Shown piece by piece: positions 36,419 through 44,164 of a stretch of 64,000 nt of DNA. How positions within the stretch are numbered: position 1 is the first letter of the stretch; every line of letters starts with the position of its first letter. Both the position numbers and the translations under genes were made by a program. This stretch comes from Chryseobacterium sp. OV279. Lineage in GTDB: Bacteria > Bacteroidota > Bacteroidia > Flavobacteriales > Weeksellaceae. The notes below the pieces were generated by a model. It was not told the origin of the DNA. It did no database searches and saw nothing but the letters and a program-made list of their open reading frames with translations. The stretch is taken from NCBI RefSeq assembly GCF_900128945.1, contig NZ_FQUD01000001.1, forward strand, positions 62,001-126,000, given 5' to 3'.

Positions 36419-37771
36419 TCAATATTCTCCCGGCCTTCTGCGGCCCATATTTCTAAGATGGTCTTCTCTTTCTTTTTCTGCTCTTCTTTTACCCTGTCGC
36501 TCTGCTTTCCCGATAGAAATACTTTCTTTAAATGTTTTTTCAAATTCTACTTTCGTAATGAATGGTTTATATCCTCTAATGTGCTGCAGGATAAACCAAT
36601 ATCTGAATCCAAGCAAATAATAGTATTTCTTTTCTATATCAGGCATATCCAGACCAAAATGGTCATATAATGTAACTTTGTAAGTAGCATCATAGCTTCC
36701 GTTGCCGGACTTGGTGAATTTTGTAAGCTTTACTTCGTACGCCCACGTATCATTCATACATATCGTAAGTCCTCCTAAAAATGTATCTTTTAATGTTGAA
36801 AACTGTGGATGTCCCCAACCCCGGTTTCCAAATTTTCCAATTTCATTATCTGTAAAATGGATTTCATCGTCTTCAATGGAAGAAATATTTCCGCGGCTTT
36901 TCTTAATTCGTTCGGCAATTTCATCTTCCATGCTGATACAGAATCTTTTGCTTGAAGGATGATCCTGTACATTCTTTGTCAAAACAGGATTGGTATATTC
37001 GCCGCCTTCATTTCTTTTAAATTTTTCGATCATGTCCAGTGCAACGGTTTCCAGTTCTCCCACTGAAAAAAGATCGGTAACCATACGTTTAAAGCCGGTC
37101 CATAATTCTTCGTCCGTTTTATCCCTGATCTCAGCTTTGATCCAGATGCCTTTGCTTTCCACATCCTGCAAGGTATATCTTGATGGATATTGATTGGATA
37201 CTCCTAAGCCGTAGCATAAATCATCAGCCAGGTTGACGCCCTGCCTGTCTTTTCCTTTAACCTTAAACCTGTCGATATAAACGGGAAGGGGATTGTCTAT
37301 CTTAACTTCCACACTTACTTTATCGATAGGAGTTTTAAAATAGGCATAGGCACGCATATCATAGCATGGCAGCTTCACCTGTATCGTCTGTGTACTCCCT
37401 TCAATAGATGAATAATCAAAAAAGAAAGGAATCGGAATTCCGTTGATTTTCAGCTGCCATAGAAGTTTTTTGTACTCATTTTTAGCTGCAGATCTATTGA
37501 ATGTTGCTTTGAACCAACGCTTTTCTCCTTCTTTAGGCTTGCTTATTTTTCCACCGTTGTCGTCAAATGGACCTTCAACTTCCGTTACCAGCAAAGTATT
37601 GTCCTTTTTAGCTTCGTACTCGTCCAGTTTCTTGCCACCGTTTTTACCATAAAAGGTATTTTCCTGAGGTGATTTAAAATCCAATGCACCTTTGGAAGCA
37701 TCTTTCATGATCTGTTCTGCTTCTTTATAAGATTTGCCAAAGACATTTCGTATGATATTTCCGCCTTCCAT
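36419..37771 (-). CDS. DUF3289-like protein, candidate T6SS effector
   Basis: The C-terminal half of this 450-aa protein (about residues 255-430) resembles DUF3289: FSTLKDTFLGGLTICMNDTWAYEVKLTKF, YDATYKVTLYDHFGLDMPDIEKKYYYLLGFRYWFILQHIRGYKPFITKVEF. The N-terminal half is beta-rich (RWFKATFNRSAAKNEYKKLLWQLKINGIPIPFFFDY, TIQVKLPCYDMRAYAYF) and looks like a T6SS-associated Ig-like segment. The tail is very basic (KAERQGKRRAEKERED). No signal peptide is present. It lies between the DUF218 gene and a lipoprotein gene in the vgrG operon. DUF3289 proteins occur in bacteriocin or T6SS contexts, but their activity is not known to me, so toxin function is an inference. Confidence 0.8.
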   Translation of the reverse strand: MEGGNIIRNVFGKSYKEAEQIMKDASKGALDFKSPQENTFYGKNGGKKLDEYEAKKDNTLLVTEVEGPFDDNGGKISKPKEGEKRWFKATFNRSAAKNEYKKLLWQLKINGIPIPFFFDYSSIEGSTQTIQVKLPCYDMRAYAYFKTPIDKVSVEVKIDNPLPVYIDRFKVKGKDRQGVNLADDLCYGLGVSNQYPSRYTLQDVESKGIWIKAEIRDKTDEELWTGFKRMVTDLFSVGELETVALDMIEKFKRNEGGEYTNPVLTKNVQDHPSSKRFCISMEDEIAERIKKSRGNISSIEDDEIHFTDNEIGKFGNRGWGHPQFSTLKDTFLGGLTICMNDTWAYEVKLTKFTKSGNGSYDATYKVTLYDHFGLDMPDIEKKYYYLLGFRYWFILQHIRGYKPFITKVEFEKTFKESISIGKAERQGKRRAEKEREDHLRNMGRRRPGEY

Positions 37772-37821
37772 AGATGTTTTATAAAAATTTACATAGATTA
37801 TTAATGTGCATCTCCTTCGTT

Positions 37822-38373
37822 TTATAAATAATATGCAAAAAACTCTCTGAAGACTGAGTATACATCTCTGGCTTCAAAATACTTGGGACTGGAGCTGGTT
37901 ACATTATTAAAATGATGTTTTTTAAATAATTTTTTAACACGTGTTTGATGGTAATACTGAGAAACTGAGACAATGCTTTTGTATTGTAAGCTGTCAGCTG
38001 TTTTTATAGTATGAACTACTGTTTTCTCTGTATTATCGCCATAATTGTCTGTGATGATCTTTTCAGGAGGAATTTTATTTTCCACCAAATATTTTTGCAT
38101 TTCGTTTCCTTCCCAATATCCTTCTTTACCAAAGCCACCACTTACTAAAACTTCTTTTACCCGATGATTCCTGTACAGTTCAATTGCTTTATCCAGTCTG
38201 GCTTTCAATCTGGGGGACAGGGTTCCATCTTTATTCACTGTGTTTCCGAATACAACCGCTAAATCAGCATTTTTCTTTGTGTCCGTTAGCCCATCTGTAA
38301 TGATGTAAACAGAATGAATCACAAACCATGCTGCTCCCAATATAAAAAGATACCTGAAAATTTTTTTAATCAT
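37822..38373 (-). CDS. DUF218 (SanA/YdcF-like) membrane protein
   Basis: From the ATG at 38373 the product is 183 aa. An in-frame start at 38439 lies inside vgrG and is unlikely; 38373 begins 17 bases after the vgrG stop. An N-terminal membrane anchor (MIKKIFRYLFILGAAWFVIHSVYI) is followed by a DUF218 domain: ADLAVVFGNTVNKDGTLSPRLKARLDKAIELY, VKEVLVSGGFGKEG, and a conserved SQYYHQTR. SanA-like proteins have been tied to envelope integrity. Its place inside a T6SS cargo operon is unusual, and its task there is unknown. Confidence 0.88.
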   Translation of the reverse strand: MIKKIFRYLFILGAAWFVIHSVYIITDGLTDTKKNADLAVVFGNTVNKDGTLSPRLKARLDKAIELYRNHRVKEVLVSGGFGKEGYWEGNEMQKYLVENKIPPEKIITDNYGDNTEKTVVHTIKTADSLQYKSIVSVSQYYHQTRVKKLFKKHHFNNVTSSSPKYFEARDVYSVFREFFAYYL

Positions 38374-38389
38374 ATTACCTATCGATATT

Positions 38390-40306
38390 CTACTGCATTT
38401 TGACCTGTTTGCCACTGTTGATATTGACTTCTTTAGCACTTTCTACATTGATAGCGTCTTTTGTACTGATGTAAGAACCAGCTTCCATATTTTCAGTGAT
38501 ATTCTTTGCTCTGGAACTTCTGCCAGCCTCCGCCGTTTCTATAATATTGCTTGCTGTAAGATTGTAATCGTCATTTGCGGTTTCAGTGATATCTTCACCC
38601 GCCATGATATTGACATTTCTCTGCGCGGAAGCGATAATATTACGACCTGCATTGATCTGTACATTTTCTCCGGCGGTAAAAGTCATATTTTTCGGAGCAT
38701 TCACTGTAATATTTCCCTTACCATCCATCAAATAGGTATTTCCGCTTGGGTCTTCAATGAAAATACTGCCTTCCTGGTCATTAAAGATAATTTTATTTCC
38801 ACTTCTGGTCTGAATGGATTTAATGTGATTATTCAATCCACCTCCTAAAGCGACCTGACCATGGAACATTCCACCCATGGCAAAAGGAAAATCGGGGTGA
38901 TGGTACTCAAAACCTACCATAACCTGATCTCCAACTTCAGGAATAGCTACGAAACCTCTGTTTTGTGTGATGGCATCTGTTCCTCCTGCGTCAGGGCTCA
39001 TCATTCTTATAAAATGAGTCGTGTCGGGATTTCGCTGCCAGTCAAACTGTACCTGAATACGTCCCTGATTCATAGGATCTGTATTGGAAATTACAGTGGC
39101 TACCTGTGGTTCTGCGTTGGGAGTTATAAAATCAGGTTTAGGCATAAAACCTGTTCCTTCAGCCACAGCTTCGAAACTTCCGGTGTAATATCCTCTGGCA
39201 TTCACTTCATGAATCACCTCTGTAACGGTTATTCTCGTAAAATAAGAAGTCTGGTTGGTATCCGGTTTACGCATTTCAATATCTGCCGTACATCCGGGAT
39301 AAAGAAATGGCACTGTTGTATTCCCTGAAACGGTAAAAACCTCTACCGCTGCACTTCCTGCTGCACTTTTCTGTGAATCATCCACATCCATAAACATATT
39401 AGCGTTGACGGGTGCAGGCGAGAGTGAGCGGGTTTTGAATATGTTGTTATTTAATTCATAGGCTTTCGATGGAATTTCTCCCTGGTGCCTGATATTATGT
39501 TCAGAGCCTGCCATTTTAGTATGGCTGCTGCTGTTATATCCAAAGAATTCAGGTTTGGTATGTACTGCTTTCAGCTCTACCTGAACATCGCTTACGTTGC
39601 TGCCGTAAATGAGACGGACCGGCTTCTCGGATGGCGGAAGTTTTCCGAAGTGGAGAATTTCACCATCATAATAAAACTGTTCACCGTAAGCTTCTGCTGT
39701 TCTTGCAAGAAAATTATAATGGGTTTCGTTGTACTGAGAGCTATAGTTGATGTAACTTTTATTCTGAGTATCAACCCTGAAATCAAATTTTGAAGAACCT
39801 AAAGCTTCTTTAATGATCTTGTCTGCGATGATTCCAGTATTAACCGCCTGTGTCCCCCCGAAACTTTGGGTATGAGGAGCAGAGTCCATCAGAATGGTAG
39901 GGCTTTCGCCTTTCAGAACAATATTACCCAGACTCATTTTTTCCTGACTGAACGCGGCTTTGGTGATAACGCCCACAAAAGTTCTTTCTGGGCTTTCGTT
40001 TTCGTAATCTTTATATTTAAAAACTACTGTGATTCTTTTTCCTAAGAACTGGCGGGCTTCTTCGAGATTATGATTCTGTGTGGCGCCCAAAGAGTCATGG
40101 GCGAGAATAAGTTCGAAATAATGGTGCCGCCTTGCGCTTTGCTGTAAGCGGAAATGTTTAAAATGATTGACAGATTTTCCTTCAATCACAATATCCAGTT
40201 TTACCACACGGTTGATCCCGGGAATTTGATTTACAGATATTTTATCTGCATTGCCGGGAGCCTTGTATTGATCAGGACGGAATGAAAAATTGCTGCTTTC
40301 TTCCAT
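38390..40306 (-). CDS. vgrG: Type VI secretion system tip protein VgrG (TssI)
   Basis: The 638-aa product has the phage gp27-like N-terminal half (residues about 30-370; FKHFRLQQSARRHHYFELIL, YNETHYNFLARTAEAYGEQFYY, FGKLPPSEKPVRLIYG) and the gp5 OB-fold (VISNTDPMNQGRIQVQFDWQ, RMMSPDAGG, GFVAIPEVGDQVMVGFEYHHPDFPFAMGG). A beta-helix C-terminal needle follows (IIFNDQEGSIFIEDPSGNTYLMDGKGNITVNAPKNMTFTAGENVQINA...). The spike trimer would receive the DUF4280 PAAR-like tip encoded downstream. It follows tssD and precedes the DUF218 gene. No other structural T6SS genes are in the window. Confidence 0.93.
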   Translation of the reverse strand: MEESSNFSFRPDQYKAPGNADKISVNQIPGINRVVKLDIVIEGKSVNHFKHFRLQQSARRHHYFELILAHDSLGATQNHNLEEARQFLGKRITVVFKYKDYENESPERTFVGVITKAAFSQEKMSLGNIVLKGESPTILMDSAPHTQSFGGTQAVNTGIIADKIIKEALGSSKFDFRVDTQNKSYINYSSQYNETHYNFLARTAEAYGEQFYYDGEILHFGKLPPSEKPVRLIYGSNVSDVQVELKAVHTKPEFFGYNSSSHTKMAGSEHNIRHQGEIPSKAYELNNNIFKTRSLSPAPVNANMFMDVDDSQKSAAGSAAVEVFTVSGNTTVPFLYPGCTADIEMRKPDTNQTSYFTRITVTEVIHEVNARGYYTGSFEAVAEGTGFMPKPDFITPNAEPQVATVISNTDPMNQGRIQVQFDWQRNPDTTHFIRMMSPDAGGTDAITQNRGFVAIPEVGDQVMVGFEYHHPDFPFAMGGMFHGQVALGGGLNNHIKSIQTRSGNKIIFNDQEGSIFIEDPSGNTYLMDGKGNITVNAPKNMTFTAGENVQINAGRNIIASAQRNVNIMAGEDITETANDDYNLTASNIIETAEAGRSSRAKNITENMEAGSYISTKDAINVESAKEVNINSGKQVKMQ

Positions 40307-40477
40307 GATTAGTATTTTTTGATGTAAACTTAAAGCCGGAAAATATAAATCCTAAACCACCTATACCTTCATCTTTAGCCGTAAAGGATAAGTATAGTCA
40401 AAAAAGACAGAACAGCACCCCTTTTGCCGGGACTACCATTCTGTCTGTTGTTTCTTTTAATGTAGGAAATTACATTC

Positions 40478-40885
40478 TTAAGATGAAGGCCATTCTCCTT
40501 TATAAGAAGAAGTTCCAAGATCGATTTGTTCTGCGCTGATCACAAAGCTGATGTACATACTGTTATCATCTACCGCATCGAAATCTACTTCGTGCTGGAT
40601 CACATATCCGTTCTCCCACTTCAAAGTAGTCAGTGTTCCTTCTTCGTGAGATTTGTTGAATGTTACTTCTCCGGTTGTAGGCTTGTACTTTCCGTTAAGA
40701 AGGCTTTCCAGAACGTCTGATTTTTCAGTAGCTTCTACTGTAATTTTGATCAGTGCGTTGGAAGGATCTGATGCTACTCTTCCTGATACGTCTGTAGAAC
40801 GGGATACACTGTAGTTAAGTTTTAATAACTTCTGTCCTTCACCGCCGTTGAATTTTAAAATTCCTCTTGAATTTCTTTCTGCCAT
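40478..40885 (-). CDS. tssD: Type VI secretion tube protein TssD (Hcp-like)
   Basis: The 135-aa product matches the short Bacteroidota Hcp/TssD family (PF17642 type): RGILKFNGGEGQKLLKLNYSVSRSTDVSGRV, an IKITVEATEKSDVLESLL block, GEVTFNKSHEEGTLTTLKWENGYVIQHEVDFD, and FVISAEQIDLGTSSYKGEWPSS. Hexameric rings of this protein form the inner tube of the secretion apparatus. It is the first gene of the island and has one of the best-matched promoters in the window. The gap of 171 bases to vgrG leaves room for partial termination or processing. Confidence 0.93.
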   Translation of the reverse strand: MAERNSRGILKFNGGEGQKLLKLNYSVSRSTDVSGRVASDPSNALIKITVEATEKSDVLESLLNGKYKPTTGEVTFNKSHEEGTLTTLKWENGYVIQHEVDFDAVDDNSMYISFVISAEQIDLGTSSYKGEWPSS

Positions 40886-41170
40886 GATAAGTAAATTTTA
40901 ATTGTTAATATTGTGTGGTTTGTTATGTTATGTCACCAAAAATAGAAGTAATTATATTATCACAAAAAAGTTTTTGAAGAAATTTTAAAAAGTGTCGTAA
41001 TTCTGCGACTAACAACTGTTAGGTAAATTGTTTATTGAGAATCAGTTGTTTATAGGTTTCAATGTTAAGTATTTATGAACTTCCGATAGGGAGGGAGATT
41101 GGAGGGGTTCCGGAATGGAATGGGGTTATATTTAACAGAAATTCAAATTTCTGAAGATTGAGAAATAAAA
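40886..41170. other. Upstream region of tssD
   Basis: This AT-rich spacer holds the tssD promoter at 40937-40966. No reading frame or structured RNA was recognised in the rest. The accC terminator begins at 41171. Confidence 0.5.
40937..40966 (-). promoter_or_regulatory. tssD promoter (TTTG - 18 bases - TATTTTTG)
   Basis: On the minus strand the -33 box TTTG (40963-40966) and the -7 box TATTTTTG (40937-40944) are separated by 18 bases, a near-ideal Bacteroidota sigma-70 type promoter. The predicted start near 40931 gives a leader of about 45 bases before the ATG at 40885. Confidence 0.7.
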
Positions 41171-41195
41171 AAACTGCCCCGAAATGAGGCAGTTT
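41171..41195 (-). terminator. Rho-independent terminator of accB-accC
   Basis: A perfect eight-base stem (aaactgcc / ggcagttt) with a nine-base loop lies 22 bases beyond the accC stop. On the minus strand it is followed by TTTTTTT. Confidence 0.8.
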
Positions 41196-41217
41196 ACAAT
41201 TTGTATATAAAATAATC

Positions 41218-42573
41218 TTAGTGATTATCATATTTTCTATCCATTACAAAATCCTCCATGAATTTTGTAGTATAGTTTCCAGCAAGATAATCTTCATTAT
41301 CCATAAGCTGTCTGTGGAAAGGAATGGTAGTTTTCACACCCTCAATATAGAATTCTTCCAGTGCACGTCTCATTTTAGCAATAGCTTCCTCACGGGTTTG
41401 AGCCGTAGTGATAAGCTTAGCGATCATTGAGTCATAGTTGGAAGGAATAGTATATCCTGAATAAACGTGAGTATCTACTCTGATTCCGTGTCCGCCAGGA
41501 ATGTTTAATCCTGTGATTTTCCCCGGAGATGGTCTGAAGTCTGCATAAGGATCCTCAGCATTGATTCTACATTCGATTGAATGAAGTTTCGGGTAATAAT
41601 TGATTCCTGAAATAGGAGTTCCTGCAGCAAGAAGGATCTGCTCTCTGATCAGGTCATAATCAATTACCTGCTCAGTGATAGGGTGCTCTACCTGGATTCT
41701 TGTATTCATTTCCATGAAATAGAAATTTCTGTGCTTGTCTACAAGGAATTCGATAGTACCTACGCCTTCATATCCAATGAATTCAGCAGCTTTTACAGCG
41801 GCAGCACCCATTTGCTCACGAAGCTCGTCTGTCATGAAAGGAGAAGGTGTTTCTTCAGTCAGTTTCTGGTTTCTTCTCTGTACAGAACAGTCTCTTTCAG
41901 AAAGGTGACATGCTTTTCCGTACTGGTCACCAGCCACCTGAATCTCAATGTGTCTAGGCTCTTCAATCAGTTTTTCCATGTACATACCTCCGTTTCCGAA
42001 GGCTGCCACAGCTTCCTGAATAGCAGATTCCCAGTGATCTTTAAGGTCTTCAGCTTTCCATACTGCTCTCATCCCTTTTCCACCACCACCAGCGGTAGCT
42101 TTGATCATTACCGGATATCCTGTTTCTTCAGCTACTTTTACAGCATGCTCATAAGAGTCGATTAGTCCGTCTGAACCAGGTACACAAGGTACTCCGGCAG
42201 CTTTCATCGTCGCTTTGGCATTGGCTTTATCACCCATTTTTTCAATCTGCTCAGGAGAAGCACCAATGAACTTGATGTTATTTTTCTGGCAGATTCCTGA
42301 GAAATTAGCATTTTCAGAAAGGAATCCGTAACCCGGGTGGATAGCGTCAGCATTGGTAATCTCTGCTGCTGCAATAATATTAGGGATTTTAAGGTATGAG
42401 TCTTTGCTCATAGGAGGACCGATACATACGGCTTCGTCAGCAAATCTTACGTGAAGACTGTCTTTGTCAGCTGTAGAGTATACCGCAACGGTTTTGATCC
42501 CCATTTCTTTACAAGTACGTAGAATACGCATTGCAATTTCGCCACGATTGGCTATTAATATTTTTTTGAACAT
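41218..42573 (-). CDS. accC: Acetyl-CoA carboxylase biotin carboxylase subunit
   Basis: AccC carboxylates the biotin on AccB with bicarbonate and ATP, the first half-reaction of acetyl-CoA carboxylase. The 451-aa product starts [21 protein letters not shown]. An upstream TTG at 42582 would add three residues, but the ATG at 42573 is preceded by a GAAGAAG stretch and matches the usual N-terminus. ATP-grasp motifs are clear: [50 protein letters not shown], and [15 protein letters not shown]. It is co-transcribed with accB. Confidence 0.97.
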   Translation of the reverse strand: MFKKILIANRGEIAMRILRTCKEMGIKTVAVYSTADKDSLHVRFADEAVCIGPPMSKDSYLKIPNIIAAAEITNADAIHPGYGFLSENANFSGICQKNNIKFIGASPEQIEKMGDKANAKATMKAAGVPCVPGSDGLIDSYEHAVKVAEETGYPVMIKATAGGGGKGMRAVWKAEDLKDHWESAIQEAVAAFGNGGMYMEKLIEEPRHIEIQVAGDQYGKACHLSERDCSVQRRNQKLTEETPSPFMTDELREQMGAAAVKAAEFIGYEGVGTIEFLVDKHRNFYFMEMNTRIQVEHPITEQVIDYDLIREQILLAAGTPISGINYYPKLHSIECRINAEDPYADFRPSPGKITGLNIPGGHGIRVDTHVYSGYTIPSNYDSMIAKLITTAQTREEAIAKMRRALEEFYIEGVKTTIPFHRQLMDNEDYLAGNYTTKFMEDFVMDRKYDNH

Positions 42574-42580
42574 CTTCTTC

Positions 42581-42672
42581 AATTTGAAAATTAGATAATT
42601 TGAAAATTAGATAATGTTATTTTGAATGCAGAATTGAGTCTAACATCTAATGTCTAACATCTAACCTCTAAA
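42581..42672. repeat. Short direct and inverted word repeats in the accB-accC spacer
   Basis: Two copies of the 16-base word aatttgaaaattagat (42581-42596, 42597-42612) are followed, on the other side of a short spacer, by two copies of a 14-base word (gtctaacatctaat and gtctaacatctaac, from 42638 and 42652). The complement of the second word contains TTAGAT like the first, so the two halves are roughly inverted. The element lies inside a transcribed operon spacer. Confidence 0.6.
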
Positions 42673-43152
42673 TTAAGATGGATCTACTAAGAATAAAGGC
42701 TGATCGTATTCTACCGGAGTAGCATCGTCTACTAAAATCTTCACGATTTTTCCGCTGATCTCAGAATCGATCTGGTTGAATAACTTCATTGCTTCAATGA
42801 CACAAACTACTTTTCCTACGGATACTTCGTCACCTACATTTACGAATACATCTTTATCCGGAGATGGTTTTCTGTAGAAAGTACCGATCATTGGAGATTT
42901 GATCACTACATATTTACTGTCATCAGATGCTGCTTCCGCTTTTTCAGCCGGTGCTGCTGCTGGAGCTGCTGTCTGAACTGGAGCCGCTGCCTGAGGAGCT
43001 GTGTGGTATACCGCTGGCTGTGCATAAACCGCATCGCTACCAGCTAATGGAGTTTTAATAGTGATCTCGAAATCTTTAGTTTTGTATTTAACTTCTGAAA
43101 CTTCAGCCTTAGATACAAACTTGATAAGATTTTGTATGTCTTTAATGTCCAT
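42673..43152 (-). CDS. accB: Biotin carboxyl carrier protein of acetyl-CoA carboxylase
   Basis: The 159-aa product has an N-terminal DIKDIQNLIKFVSKAEVSEVKYK region, an Ala/Pro-rich linker (about 45-75), and a biotinyl domain at about 80-157 with VIEAMKLFNQI, where Lys123 is the expected biotinylation site. It carries carboxybiotin between AccC and AccA/AccD. It is the first gene of an accB-accC unit with its own promoter immediately after the rpmF terminator. Confidence 0.96.
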   Translation of the reverse strand: MDIKDIQNLIKFVSKAEVSEVKYKTKDFEITIKTPLAGSDAVYAQPAVYHTAPQAAAPVQTAAPAAAPAEKAEAASDDSKYVVIKSPMIGTFYRKPSPDKDVFVNVGDEVSVGKVVCVIEAMKLFNQIDSEISGKIVKILVDDATPVEYDQPLFLVDPS

Positions 43153-43175
43153 AAATTTGATATTTGATTTTGGGT

Positions 43176-43208
43176 CAAAGATACCAAAAAAACATAAAAA
43201 ACAACAAA
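43176..43208 (-). promoter_or_regulatory. accB promoter (TTTG/TTG - TATCTTTG)
   Basis: On the minus strand the -7 box TATCTTTG (43176-43183) has TTG at 43202-43204 (18-base spacer) or TTTG at 43205-43208 (21-base spacer). It abuts the rpmF terminator, so acc transcription can be set independently of rpmF. Confidence 0.65.
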
Positions 43209-43241
43209 AAACCGCCCGATTTTATCAAAATCGGGCGGTTT
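43209..43241 (-). terminator. Rho-independent terminator of DUF177-rpmF
   Basis: A perfect 15-base GC-rich stem (aaaccgcccgatttt / aaaatcgggcggttt) with a three-base loop is followed on the minus strand by TTTTTG. It sits between the rpmF stop (43280) and the accB promoter. Confidence 0.88.
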
Positions 43242-43279
43242 TTGTATTAAAATGAGGCTTTTTCAGTGAAAAGCGACTC

Positions 43280-43483
43280 TTAGTTTTCTTCTGTAGTTGC
43301 TACTTCTTTTTCCAATACTACTTTACCTCTGTAGTAAAGTTTTCCTTCATGCCAGTGAGCTCTGTGGTAAAGGTGAAGTTCACCAGTTGTTGCATCTTTC
43401 GCTAATTGAGGAACTACTGCTTTATAATGAGTTCTTCTCTTATCTCTTCTTGTGGACGACTGTCTTCTCTTAGGATGTGCCAT
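43280..43483 (-). CDS. rpmF: 50S ribosomal protein L32
   Basis: The chosen start is the ATG at 43483, giving the standard N-terminus [21 protein letters not shown] (67 aa). An in-frame upstream ATG at 43525 would add 14 residues unlike any L32. The rest ([35 protein letters not shown]) matches Bacteroidota L32, with HxxH residues in place of the zinc cysteines of some other L32 proteins. It follows the DUF177 gene by 66 bases, a widely conserved pair. Confidence 0.96.
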   Translation of the reverse strand: MAHPKRRQSSTRRDKRRTHYKAVVPQLAKDATTGELHLYHRAHWHEGKLYYRGKVVLEKEVATTEEN

Positions 43484-43549
43484 TTTGAATAACTTTTTTA
43501 ATTGATGAGCGATGAGATTCATCATCTCATCATATTTAAATTATTTTAT

Positions 43550-44080
43550 TTAATTATTGTCTTTTAACTTTCTCAGCGCTTCCCATCTCGGGTCGCTCTC
43601 ATGTTCTTCCTCTTCAGGCTCTTCAATATCTTTCGGACTGAACCTGTTTAGGATTTCAAGATCTTCATCGCTTACATTCGGTGAAACTTTTTTCATCGGT
43701 ATAGAAAGCTGTACATTTTCGTAGATCAGTTGTGCCACGTTAAAGGCATGATCTGAGGCTGGAATAGTAATGACATCTTCATTGCTGTCGTCATATTCTT
43801 CACCAAAATGCACCAAAATTCCAATCTCGTTTTCAATAGGATGGTCGAATTCTTCATTCGTGAGATCACAAATGAGTTCTACTGTCCCGTCTACTTTGAT
43901 CTCAAATTCTAAAAAGGTAGTGTGCTTCTCAAGGAAGACATCGGCTACTATTTTAGGATTTGTAAATTCCTGTTCAGTGTCAAATAATTGAAAGAACGAT
44001 TGATCTATCTCAAATTTGAACACGTGCTTACCGTTTTTGAGTCCGGAAAAGCTTACGTCATAGTTTCTTAACTTGTCCAT
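43550..44080 (-). CDS. DUF177 protein (YceD/23S rRNA accumulation family)
   Basis: The product is 176 aa from the ATG at 44080 (MDKLRNYDVSFSGLKNGKHVFKFEID). An in-frame ATG at 44095 lies on top of the promoter's -7 region. Family features: CDLTNEEFDHPIENEIGILVHFG with the conserved Cys-x-L-T block, and an acidic C-terminus (DIEEPEEEEHESDPRWEALRKLKD). YceD-family proteins precede rpmF in many bacteria and are linked to 23S rRNA accumulation. The context here is the same. Confidence 0.9.
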   Translation of the reverse strand: MDKLRNYDVSFSGLKNGKHVFKFEIDQSFFQLFDTEQEFTNPKIVADVFLEKHTTFLEFEIKVDGTVELICDLTNEEFDHPIENEIGILVHFGEEYDDSNEDVITIPASDHAFNVAQLIYENVQLSIPMKKVSPNVSDEDLEILNRFSPKDIEEPEEEEHESDPRWEALRKLKDNN

Positions 44081-44092
44081 AAAATGAGTGTG

Positions 44093-44123
44093 CAAAAATA
44101 TGCAATTTTTTTATAATAACAAA
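44093..44123 (-). promoter_or_regulatory. DUF177-rpmF promoter (TTTG - 19 bases - TATTTTTG)
   Basis: On the minus strand the -33 TTTG (44120-44123) and -7 TATTTTTG (44093-44100) are 19 bases apart. Transcription would begin near 44086, giving a very short leader before the ATG at 44080. Confidence 0.65.
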
Positions 44124-44164
44124 TAAAATCCATAACAAATTAATTTAAAATTTGTTTTAACGAA

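Noticed and set aside
38861..39328. A 155-codon frame antisense to vgrG
   Set aside because: vgrG has full motifs on the other strand, and the antisense frame has none.
41683..42165. A 160-codon frame antisense to accC
   Set aside because: accC is complete and well conserved in the other frame. The antisense frame shows no family similarity and is rich in Ser/Phe/Tyr, a reverse-frame artefact.
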